Shown in pieces: positions 51,557 to 59,375 of a DNA stretch of 64,000 nucleotides (within the stretch, counting starts at the first letter, position 1; every line of letters begins with the position of its first letter). The notes beneath the pieces are model-generated. The model was not told the DNA's origin and made no database searches. It saw only the letters and a list, made by a program, of their open reading frames with translations. This DNA comes from Jatrophihabitans cynanchi. GTDB lineage: Bacteria > Actinomycetota > Actinomycetes > Mycobacteriales > Jatrophihabitantaceae. The stretch is from the NCBI RefSeq assembly GCF_027247405.1, contig NZ_CP097463.1, positions 1,240,001-1,304,000 of the forward strand, read 5' to 3'. The position numbers were made by a program, and so were the translations under genes.

Positions 51557-53271
51557 GCGGCCTCCCGGCGGGAGCGAAGCAGCCGCCCGGGCAACGCGTC
51601 GGTCGATCGGCCCGCGGCATACGTGAGTTCGCCCCGCACAAAGGTGTACGCGTAACCCTCAGTTCGTTGCGAGAGCCGTCGGCCACCTCCCGGCAGGTCG
51701 AAGGTCATCGCCGGCGGGTACAGTCGCAGTCCGTCCAGGTCGATCACGTTGATGTCGGCCTTGAAGCCAGGTGCCAGCACGCCTCGATCGATCAGTCCGA
51801 CCGTGCGGGCCGTCTCCCGGCACTGACGACGGATCACGTCCTCCAACGCGATGCCGTTCGTTCGGTCCCGGGCCCAGTGCTGCAGGAGCGTCGTCGGGAA
51901 GCTCGCGTCGCAGATCGTCCCTACGTGTGCTCCCCCATCGGACAGACCGGGAACGGTGTAAGGGTCGGTGAGCAGTTCGCGTACGACGTCCAGCGAGCCG
52001 TAGGCATAGTTCGACGAGATGAGGTACAGCATCGTCGTGCCGTCCCCCGCCGCGATCAGGTCGTACGCGAGCTCCTGCGGCGCCCGGCCCACCTGCTCGG
52101 CGCGGGCGGCGATCGAGGTCCGTGGATCTGGTTCGTAGTTGGGCGGGTCCGAGAGCTCGTACATTTGCGCGTACCGGTGGATCAGTCGCCCGCCGACGAG
52201 GTTCTCGTCGACCAGCTCGTCCTGGGCGACCAGAGCGGCCGCCTTGACCGCAGGGTCACGCATGCGGAACGCCTGGTGATCGACGGGCAACGACGCGAGC
52301 TGTCGCAGTACCGGGTTCAACATGAACGGATGCAACGTGCACTGCAGTCCGAGCAACAGGCCGATGCCCCGCGCGGGGACCTGACCGCGCATCCGGTGCC
52401 CGGCTTCGTTGGCCCGGCGCAGCTGCCGCAACACCTCGCGGTAGGTCTCCGGGGTGTCGTGCCGCTGTCCCAGCGAGACCGAGAGCGGACGCCCAGAGGC
52501 CGCGGTCATCGCCGTCATCAACTCGAAGTCCGCCGCGACGTCCGGGAAGTCCGTGACCAGCTGCAGCACACCCTTACCTGTGCGCCCGATCGCCGCGGCG
52601 ATGGCCACGAGTTCGTTGTCCGGGGCTTCGTAGGACGGGATCAGCTCTCCGGTGACGCTCTTGTGGTTCAGGGTGCGCGACGTGGTGAACCCGAACGCGC
52701 CGGCCTCGACCGCGTCGGCGGCCAGCTCGGCCATCGCGGCGATCTCGATATCGTCGGCCACCTCGCGCGCGCTGGCCCGCTCCCCCATTGCCCACACCCG
52801 GAGCGCCGCGTGCGGTACCTGCGCAGCCACGTCGATGTCGAACGTCCGCGCATCGAGCGCGTCCAGGTACTCCGCGAACGACGACCAGTTCCACGCGAGC
52901 CCTTCGTGCAACGCCGAGCCCGGGATGTCCTCCACACCCTCCATGAGCTCGATCAGTCGGTCGTGATCGTAGGTATGGGACGGCGCGAATCCGACACCGC
53001 AGTTTCCCATGACGACGGTCGTGACACCATGCCAGGACGACGGGGCCAGGCGTGAGTCCCAGGTGGCCTGTCCGTCGTAGTGCGTGTGGATGTCCACGAA
53101 GCCGGGAGCCACGACGGCGCCGCTTGCGTCCACTTCGCGCCGGCCGAGGCCGCCGACCCGACCCACCTCCCGGACGGTGCCGCCGGTGACCGCGACATCG
53201 GCACTGCGGGCGGCCGCGCCGGTTCCGTCGACGACGCAGCCACCTCTGATCACCAGGTCGAACTCGCTCAC
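51553..53271 (-). CDS. D-aminoacylase-like metal-dependent amidohydrolase
   Basis: The GTG at 53271 is chosen because GGAGGCGAA precedes it; the product has 572 residues. The start FDLVIRGGCVVDGTGAAARS and the metal motif VAPGFVDIHTHYDGQATWD define the D-aminoacylase / N-acyl-D-amino-acid deacylase group. VPGLSDGGAHVGTICDASFP carries the late Asp. GLIDRGVLAPGFKADINVID closes the barrel. The group cleaves N-acyl bonds, but many catabolic members act on other amides or lactams. 40 bp after the Baeyer-Villiger gene and coupled to the SDR gene. Confidence 0.87.
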   Translation of the reverse strand: MSEFDLVIRGGCVVDGTGAAARSADVAVTGGTVREVGRVGGLGRREVDASGAVVAPGFVDIHTHYDGQATWDSRLAPSSWHGVTTVVMGNCGVGFAPSHTYDHDRLIELMEGVEDIPGSALHEGLAWNWSSFAEYLDALDARTFDIDVAAQVPHAALRVWAMGERASAREVADDIEIAAMAELAADAVEAGAFGFTTSRTLNHKSVTGELIPSYEAPDNELVAIAAAIGRTGKGVLQLVTDFPDVAADFELMTAMTAASGRPLSVSLGQRHDTPETYREVLRQLRRANEAGHRMRGQVPARGIGLLLGLQCTLHPFMLNPVLRQLASLPVDHQAFRMRDPAVKAAALVAQDELVDENLVGGRLIHRYAQMYELSDPPNYEPDPRTSIAARAEQVGRAPQELAYDLIAAGDGTTMLYLISSNYAYGSLDVVRELLTDPYTVPGLSDGGAHVGTICDASFPTTLLQHWARDRTNGIALEDVIRRQCRETARTVGLIDRGVLAPGFKADINVIDLDGLRLYPPAMTFDLPGGGRRLSQRTEGYAYTFVRGELTYAAGRSTDALPGRLLRSRREAA

Positions 53272-53311
53272 TTCGCCTCCATCGTTGGCTCTCAGCTGGG
53301 TCGGGTACCGG

Positions 53312-54949
53312 TCAGGGCTCGAACGTGAAGCCCGGGTAACCGGCGGCGACGATCCGCTCGCACTCCGCCTGGTAGGCATCGACGCCGCCGGCGTAGAGTG
53401 TGAAGCGTCTTGGCTTGCCCGGGATGTTCGCGCCCATGTACCAGGAGTTGGCCCGCGGGTAGAGCGTCTGCTGGGCCAGCGCGTCCACATGGTCGGTCCA
53501 GTCGGCCTCAGCCTCGGCCGTGGGCTGAACGGTGCCGTACCCGCGCGCCTTCATGCTTTCGAGGATGCCGACGATCAGCTCCACGTGATGCTCGATCGAG
53601 ACCACGACGTTGCTCAGCACCGACGGGCTCCCGGGGCCGGTGACCAGGAAGAGGTTCGGGAATCCCGTCGTCATGAGGCCGAGGTACGTATGCGGGGCGT
53701 CGGCCCACGACTCGCTCAGCGCCCGTCCCTGCTCGCCGCAGATGTCGATGGCGAACAGCGGCCCGGTGATCGCGTCGAAGCCGGTCGCGAAGACCAGATC
53801 GTCGAGCCGGTACTCCCCGTCTTCGGTGCAGATTCCGTGCGCCGTGACGGACCGGATAGGAGACTCGCGGATATCGACCAGACTCACGTTGTCGCGGTTG
53901 AACGTCTCGAAGTAGTCGATGTCGACGCAGATGCGCTTGCTGCCGATCGGATACCCCTTCGGAGTCAGTCGCTCCGCCAGGTCCGGGTCACGAACGGTCT
54001 GCCTGATCTGCCCCCGCACGAACTCGGCGGCGGTCTCGTTGGCATCGAGATCGGTGTAGAGGTCCGCGAACGCGGCGAGGAAGTTCGCGCCGCCGCCCAT
54101 CGCCCAACGGCGGGCGTACTCATCCGCCCGCTCAGCCGGCGAGGCCGTCAGCGCCGACTGGCTGCCGCGGTCGACATGGATCCCCGACCGCGAGCGCCGG
54201 TTGAGCTCCCGGCGGGCGGGGTAGTCGGCTCGGATCGCGGCCAGTTGGGCGCTGGTCAGCGGACGGTTGACGGCCGGGATGCTGTAGTTGGGCGTTCGTT
54301 GGAACACCGTCACGTGGCCCGCCCCGCGCGCGATGGCGGGAATGGCCTGAATGCCAGTCGATCCGGTGCCGATCACGCCAACCCGACGATCGGCGAACTC
54401 GACTCCGTCCGCGGGCCAGCGCGCCGTGTGCAGGATCCGGCCTTCGAACGCGTCGAGGCCGGGCAGGTCCGGCACGTACAGGGTCGACAGGTTGCCGATG
54501 GCGAAGATGCACAGCGCGGCCGAGACGTGCTGGCCGGAGTCGGTGGACACCGCCCAGCGCCGATCCTGCTCGTCGTAGTGCGCCGCCATCACCCTCGTGC
54601 CGAACCGGAAGTCCCGCCGCAGGTCGAATCGATCCGCGACATGGTTGAGGTATCGCAAAATCTCCGGCTGGGCCGGGTAGCGCTCGGTCCACACCCACTC
54701 CTGCTCCAACTCGGCGGAGAAGGAGTAGGAGTAGTCGACACTCTCGACATCGCAGCGAGCACCCGGATAGCGGTTCCAGAACCAGGTTCCACCAACGTCG
54801 TCGCCGGCTTCGAAGCCGGCCACCGACAGGCCCAGCTCGCGCATTCGATGCAGCGCGTACATACCGCCGAATCCGGCACCGACAACGACGACATCGACGT
54901 CCGTGACGTTCTTGCCCCCCGGCGTCGGGCTCGTCAGGTTCGCTTCCAT
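53312..54949 (-). CDS. Baeyer-Villiger flavin monooxygenase
   Basis: The ATG at 54949, two bases after the esterase stop, gives 545 residues, the length of cyclohexanone-type BVMOs. The FAD motif VVVVGAGFGGMYALHRM, the BVMO fingerprint FEGRILHTARWP and the NADPH motif RVGVIGTGSTGIQAIPAI are all present. The enzyme inserts oxygen next to a ketone to give an ester or lactone. The gene upstream in the same operon encodes an HSL-type esterase that could open the product. This pair is the strongest pathway clue in island B. Confidence 0.94.
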   Translation of the reverse strand: MEANLTSPTPGGKNVTDVDVVVVGAGFGGMYALHRMRELGLSVAGFEAGDDVGGTWFWNRYPGARCDVESVDYSYSFSAELEQEWVWTERYPAQPEILRYLNHVADRFDLRRDFRFGTRVMAAHYDEQDRRWAVSTDSGQHVSAALCIFAIGNLSTLYVPDLPGLDAFEGRILHTARWPADGVEFADRRVGVIGTGSTGIQAIPAIARGAGHVTVFQRTPNYSIPAVNRPLTSAQLAAIRADYPARRELNRRSRSGIHVDRGSQSALTASPAERADEYARRWAMGGGANFLAAFADLYTDLDANETAAEFVRGQIRQTVRDPDLAERLTPKGYPIGSKRICVDIDYFETFNRDNVSLVDIRESPIRSVTAHGICTEDGEYRLDDLVFATGFDAITGPLFAIDICGEQGRALSESWADAPHTYLGLMTTGFPNLFLVTGPGSPSVLSNVVVSIEHHVELIVGILESMKARGYGTVQPTAEAEADWTDHVDALAQQTLYPRANSWYMGANIPGKPRRFTLYAGGVDAYQAECERIVAAGYPGFTFEP

Positions 54950-54951
54950 GG

Positions 54952-55908
54952 TCAACCTCGCTGTTCACTGATCGTTCGCGCAGGGCCGACACACGAGCGC
55001 ATCTCGTCGAGGATCGCGGTGAACGCGACGCGGGCAGACGGCTGGATGGCGTACCGGGACAGGAAGCCGTGCATCTGACCGTCGAACCGGCGGGCTAGGA
55101 CCGGCACGCCTGCGAGCCGCAGGCGGTCGGCATAGGCTTCGCCCTCATCGCGCAGGACGTCGTGCTCGGCCGTGATCACGAGCGCCGCTGGAAGCCCGCG
55201 CAGATCGCGGACGCGCAGCGGCGAGACGGCTGGGCTCGTCCACACCGACCGGTCCGGCGCGTACAGCTCCCAGAACCAACGCATGGTGTCTCGCGTCAGC
55301 AGTAGCTGGTTCTCCGGATCCCGATAGGACGGCGTCTCCAGGTCGCCATCGGCGACCGGATAGATCAGCACCTGCAAGGCGACGGGCGGCCCGGCCGCGT
55401 CTCGGCTGCGGACAGCGGCGAGTGCGGCCAGGTTGCCGCCCGCGCTGTCACCGGCCACGATCAACGGCCCACCAGATGTCCATTCGGACTGCACCCGGCC
55501 CGCCCACCTCACCGCATCCCACGCGTCATCGACCGCGGCGGGAAAAGGGTGCTCGGGCGCGAGCCGATAGTCGACGATCGCGACCACGCAGTTCGTGCCG
55601 AGGGCGATCTCACGACCGAGCGCCTCGTAGTCGTCGACCGCTCCCACGACGAAGCCGCCTCCGTGGAAGTAGACGACGCACCCGTTCGGGTCCGTTGACG
55701 GGCAGAGCACCCGCACGCGCATCGCCGAGCCGTCCGCGCGGGGCACCAGCACGTCGCTCGCGCGGTGAACCGGTCGCTGTTGGGCCGCCGGCAGCCGCGA
55801 CCGCGCCACCTGTTCGCGGGCCTGGGCGGGGGTCAGCTCGTGGAGCGGACGGACACCGAGATCGGCAAGCTGCTCGAGCACTCGACGGCTGTCGGCGTCG
55901 AGGCTCAT
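54952..55908 (-). CDS. Alpha/beta hydrolase, HSL family esterase
   Basis: 318 residues. Oxyanion motif VVYFHGGGFVVGA, nucleophile elbow VAGDSAGGNLAAL, catalytic Asp in ITAEHDVLRDEGEAYADRL and His in DGQMHGFLSRY. The YRLAPEHPFPAAVDDAW stretch is a family hallmark. Cytoplasmic carboxylesterase, probably acting on the ester or lactone made by the neighbouring monooxygenase. Its stop is followed after two bases by the BVMO start. Confidence 0.93.
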   Translation of the reverse strand: MSLDADSRRVLEQLADLGVRPLHELTPAQAREQVARSRLPAAQQRPVHRASDVLVPRADGSAMRVRVLCPSTDPNGCVVYFHGGGFVVGAVDDYEALGREIALGTNCVVAIVDYRLAPEHPFPAAVDDAWDAVRWAGRVQSEWTSGGPLIVAGDSAGGNLAALAAVRSRDAAGPPVALQVLIYPVADGDLETPSYRDPENQLLLTRDTMRWFWELYAPDRSVWTSPAVSPLRVRDLRGLPAALVITAEHDVLRDEGEAYADRLRLAGVPVLARRFDGQMHGFLSRYAIQPSARVAFTAILDEMRSCVGPARTISEQRG

Positions 55909-55973
55909 CGTCCGCGTGACTTCGCGGCGCCAGCGTCCCGCCGCCCAGGCGCCGGTCGGTAACCGGAGGTCAT

Positions 55974-57191
55974 TTAGAGGCTGCCCAGGGCACTCGGCTT
56001 GAAGCGGAAAAGACGCTCGGCGTTCCCGCGGGAGATCTGGTATGCGGTCTGGGCGTCCAGCCCGGCCAGGGCCTTGTCCGCGTATCGGATGCTGTTCGGC
56101 CAGGTGGAGTCCGAGTGCGGATAGTCGGTCTCCATCATGATCTTGTCGATCCCGATCTTTTCGATGATCTCCATGCCGTGCGGGTCATGGATGACGCAGC
56201 CGTACACGTTCTGGTGGTAGTAGTGGCTGGGCAGCTCGGGCAGTCGCTCACGGGTGTCCGGCTGGTGTTCCCACGTCCAGTCCGCGCGCTCGAGCACAAA
56301 GGGAACCCAGCCGATGCCGCCCTCGGAGATCGCCAGCTTGAGCCGGGGGTGCCGGACGAACACCCCGCTGAGCAGCCAGTCGAAGCAGCTGATCAGGCCG
56401 TTGAAGGGTACGAAACCGGCGCGGACCGACGGCGGCATGTCGTCCGCCGTGATCACGGTCGCCGACGAGGATCCGATGTGAATGCACAGCGGTAGGTCCG
56501 CGGCAGCCATAGCGGCAAAAACCGGATCCCAATGGCCGGCGCCGTCGTGGATGGACGGCAGCCCGAGCTTCCAAGGATTCTCGGTGAAGGTAATACCGCG
56601 TGCGCCCTTGGCCGCCGTACGCTCGATCTCCGCGACCGCGAGCTGCGGGTCCCACAACGGCACGATGCACAGCGGGATGAGTCGGCCGGGCGCGGAGCCG
56701 CACCACTCGTCGATCATCCAATCGTTGTAGGCCTGCACGCAAAGCAGCGCGAGGTCCTTGTCCTTCGCCTCGAGGAAGATCTGGCCGGCGAAGCGCGGGT
56801 ACGACGGGAACGCCAAGGAACCGAGCACTCCATCGCGGTCCATCTCACGCACGCGCGCCAGCGGCTCGTAGTACGCCGCCGGCATCTCGGCAAAACTCCG
56901 CGGGGCGAAGTCGTACTCGTCCTGCTCTCGGCCGGCCACGGCGCCGAGCCCACTGGCAGATGTGGGGACCAGGGTGTCCTCGTAGGCCCACAGCTCGACC
57001 GGCCGCTTGGTGTCGACGGTGAAGTTGCGGCTGCGCAGCATCGCCGCCAGCTCGATGTCCTCCGGGCCGACGTCCCGCACGATCACCCGCGGACCGACCT
57101 CGAGATACCTCTTGGGCAGGCGGTCCTGCCACACCCCGGCCGGTTCGATGATGTGATCGTCGACCGAAACGATTGCCAGGCCCTCGCCCAT
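55974..57191 (-). CDS. Amidohydrolase_2-family metal-dependent hydrolase / decarboxylase
   Basis: 405 residues. The barrel opens with IVSVDDHIIEPAGVWQDRLP (D-x-H metal site) and ends with MMETDYPHSDSTWP, which carries the metal Asp. SEGGIGWVPFVLERADW is a further family mark. The family includes hydrolases, and decarboxylases acting on cyclic acids (ACMSD and gamma-resorcylate decarboxylase types). First gene of the minus-strand operon, divergent from the DUF35 gene. Its exact reaction is not decided by sequence. Confidence 0.88.
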   Translation of the reverse strand: MGEGLAIVSVDDHIIEPAGVWQDRLPKRYLEVGPRVIVRDVGPEDIELAAMLRSRNFTVDTKRPVELWAYEDTLVPTSASGLGAVAGREQDEYDFAPRSFAEMPAAYYEPLARVREMDRDGVLGSLAFPSYPRFAGQIFLEAKDKDLALLCVQAYNDWMIDEWCGSAPGRLIPLCIVPLWDPQLAVAEIERTAAKGARGITFTENPWKLGLPSIHDGAGHWDPVFAAMAAADLPLCIHIGSSSATVITADDMPPSVRAGFVPFNGLISCFDWLLSGVFVRHPRLKLAISEGGIGWVPFVLERADWTWEHQPDTRERLPELPSHYYHQNVYGCVIHDPHGMEIIEKIGIDKIMMETDYPHSDSTWPNSIRYADKALAGLDAQTAYQISRGNAERLFRFKPSALGSL

Positions 57192-57306
57192 CGCTCACCC
57201 CAACTGTGTTCGCCGTTGCGCTTCCGACTACAAGCTAGTAGTTAATGACTGAGTGTCAAGTGTCAGACTAATGTCTAATTACATGAACCGCTATAGGAGG
57301 TCATCC
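57192..57306. promoter_or_regulatory. Divergent promoter with TGTCAGAC-type sites
   Basis: Between the amidohydrolase and DUF35 genes. TGTCAGACTAATGTCTAATT (57261..57280) is preceded by GTGTCAAG, so TGTC half-sites repeat. AGGAGG at 57295..57300 is the ribosome binding site for the GTG at 57307. Similar sites lie upstream of both FadR-type regulator genes and the fused CoA-transferase gene. Confidence 0.5.
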
Positions 57307-57711
57307 GTGTCTGCCGTCGCACCCGTCGAGACTCCGGAAACCGCGTACATCTGGGCCGGCTACCGCGCCGGGCAGCTTCGCCTACAGCTGTGCGACGGGT
57401 GCGGCCACCCACGATTCCTGCCCGCGTACCGCTGCTCCGCGTGTGGATCGCCCGACTACACGACGATCAGCTCGGCCGGTGCCGGACACGTCTATAGCTT
57501 CGCCGTCACCCGCCGACCGGAAGAGCTGCCCCTCATCCACGACTTCCCGGTGATCGTCCTCGTGGAGCTCGACGAGGGCGTGCGGTTGATCTCGAACCTG
57601 GTCGATGTCGCGCCGGCCGATGTGCAGATCGGCCTCAGGGTGCAGGCGTACTTCGACCCGGTAACGGCGGAAGCGACCGTGGTTCGGTTCCGTCCGGTGA
57701 GCGCCTCGTGA
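57307..57711 (+). CDS. DUF35 zinc-ribbon / OB-fold protein
   Basis: The GTG at 57307 is fixed by AGGAGG six bases upstream; 134 residues. The rubredoxin-like zinc ribbon has two Cys pairs, LCDGCGHPRFLPAYRCSACG, followed by an OB fold (AGHVYSFAVTRRPEELPL). DUF35 proteins pair with thiolase-superfamily enzymes; ChsH2-DUF35 with Ltp2 forms the steroid side-chain aldolase. The following gene is exactly such a thiolase, with GTGA overlap. It is therefore probably the acyl-CoA-binding partner in a two-protein enzyme. Confidence 0.9.
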   Translation: MSAVAPVETPETAYIWAGYRAGQLRLQLCDGCGHPRFLPAYRCSACGSPDYTTISSAGAGHVYSFAVTRRPEELPLIHDFPVIVLVELDEGVRLISNLVDVAPADVQIGLRVQAYFDPVTAEATVVRFRPVSAS

Positions 57712-58868
57712 CGGCCGAAATCACACCCGTCATCGCCGGGATCGGCGCGACGGAGTTCTCGACCAGTTCCGGCCGCAGCAACATGTCGCTCGCGGTGGAG
57801 GCAATCAGCCGGGCAATGGCGGACGCCGGTCTGGACAGTCGACAGATCGGCGGCCTGGTGACGTTCTCGGTCGATCCAAACGACCCGGTGTCGACGGCGA
57901 CGGCTCTCGGGCTCTCCGAGCTCACCTACTTCTCCATCACGCCGTACGGCGGTGGCGGCGGCTGCGCGAGCGTCCAGGACGCAGCCATGGCCGTGCGCGC
58001 CGGCCTCGCCGACGTCGTAGTGGCCTACCGAGCGGCCAACCTGAGGTCGGGAACCCGGTATGGGCGCCCAGGGCCCCTGACGACATCCCCAGCGGAGAAC
58101 CTCTATCTGCCCTATGGCCTGGTCACACCGGCTCAGCGAGCCACGCTGCTGACGACGCGTTATCTCTCCGACTTCGGCCTCACCAATCAGGACCTCGCTC
58201 CGGTTGCCGTGACGCAGCGGCAGTATGCGGCGACGAACCCCAAGGCGCGATTCTTCAAACGTCCGATCACCGTCGAAGATCACCAGAACTCGCCCTGGAT
58301 CGTGGAGCCTGCCCTTCGACTGTTCGACTGCTGCCTGGAGACCGATGGCGGAGTGGCCGTGGTCGTCACCCGTGCCGACCTGGCGGCCACGCTGGACTGC
58401 ACGCCGGTCGAGATCCTCGCCACGGCCCGCGCCATGATCGGCGGTACCGGCGGGATCCTGAAAAACTTCTATCGCCCGCGGATCTACGAACTCCCCGAGA
58501 CGCGCGCCGTGGCCCGCCAGCTCTTCGACGCCTCTGGTCTTCGCCCATCCGATATCGACGTTGCCCAGTTCTACGACCACTTCTCGCCGTTCGTCCTGCT
58601 CCAGCTCGAGGCCTTCGGGTTCTGCGAAGACGGCACCAGTGCCACCTTCGTCGCCGACGGCCAGACCCGCATCGACGGGCGGCTGCCCGTCAACACCCAC
58701 GGCGGGCACCTGTCCGAGGGGTATCTGCACGGCATGAACGCCATCACCGAGGCCGTTCGGCAACTCACCGGGAACGCGGCCAATCAGGTGGACTCCGCGC
58801 GACACGCACTCGTCTCCTCTGGTCCGGGCCTGGCCACCAGCGGTCTCATTCTCCGGGCGGCGGCCTGA
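57708..58868 (+). CDS. Thiolase-superfamily protein, Ltp2-like aldolase
   Basis: 386 residues of the lipid-transfer / SCP2-thiolase group: VIAGIGATEFSTSSGRSNMS, YGGGGGCASVQDAAMAVRAG, and near the C-terminus VAQFYDHFSPFVLLQLEAFG and LPVNTHGGHLSEGYLHGMN. In the steroid aldolase Ltp2 the thiolase residues are repurposed, and tyrosines in a YDxF motif and in the GG..SEGY motif act in retro-aldol cleavage. Both tyrosines appear conserved here. With the coupled DUF35 protein it would cleave a beta-hydroxyacyl-CoA. The assignment to aldolase over thiolase is inference. Confidence 0.85.
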   Translation: MTAEITPVIAGIGATEFSTSSGRSNMSLAVEAISRAMADAGLDSRQIGGLVTFSVDPNDPVSTATALGLSELTYFSITPYGGGGGCASVQDAAMAVRAGLADVVVAYRAANLRSGTRYGRPGPLTTSPAENLYLPYGLVTPAQRATLLTTRYLSDFGLTNQDLAPVAVTQRQYAATNPKARFFKRPITVEDHQNSPWIVEPALRLFDCCLETDGGVAVVVTRADLAATLDCTPVEILATARAMIGGTGGILKNFYRPRIYELPETRAVARQLFDASGLRPSDIDVAQFYDHFSPFVLLQLEAFGFCEDGTSATFVADGQTRIDGRLPVNTHGGHLSEGYLHGMNAITEAVRQLTGNAANQVDSARHALVSSGPGLATSGLILRAAA

Positions 58869-58901
58869 CCGCATCGCCACCGATCCGATCGAAGGAGCCC
58901 C

Positions 58902-59375
58902 ATGGCCAACCAGCGCGCGCTCGTTCGCATGTCCGAGGCGGAGATCCAGCACTTCCTTTCTGGCCCGCACACGATGTGCCTCTCGACCGTGGACAAGGAC
59001 GGCTTCATCCACTCGGCCGCTATGTGGTACGCCCTCCTGGACGGACAGGTTGCCGTGCTGGCCAAACGTCGATCACAGAAGGTCGTCAACGCCCTCAGGG
59101 GTGGGCGGCTCACCGGTCTCGTGGAGGACGGCACGACGTACACCGAACTGCGCGGTGTCTGCCTCATCGGCACGCCGCGCGCCGATGACCGGCCCGAGGT
59201 CAAGGTGCGCGTGGCCCTATCGCTTTTCGATCGCTACAGCCCCGACGGCGCCACGTTCGATGCGCAGGCATCGACCTACAACCGGATCGTGCTGTGGATC
59301 GAGCCGATCAAGGTCGCTTCGTGGGATCACGCCAAGCTGCGTCCGAAGTCAGAGGACACCCTCCCGCGCGAGTGA
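58902..59375 (+). CDS. PPOX-class flavin/F420-binding protein
   Basis: 157 residues of the pyridoxamine-phosphate-oxidase-like split barrel: VRMSEAEIQHFLSGPHTMCL, TVDKDGFIHSAAMWYALLDG and AKRRSQKVVNALRGG. Actinobacterial members bind F420 or FMN and reduce conjugated substrates, or act as scavengers. GAAGGAGCCCC upstream is a good ribosome binding site. Its 3' end overlaps the convergent CoA-transferase gene by 27 bp. Which cofactor it uses is unclear. Confidence 0.84.
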   Translation: MANQRALVRMSEAEIQHFLSGPHTMCLSTVDKDGFIHSAAMWYALLDGQVAVLAKRRSQKVVNALRGGRLTGLVEDGTTYTELRGVCLIGTPRADDRPEVKVRVALSLFDRYSPDGATFDAQASTYNRIVLWIEPIKVASWDHAKLRPKSEDTLPRE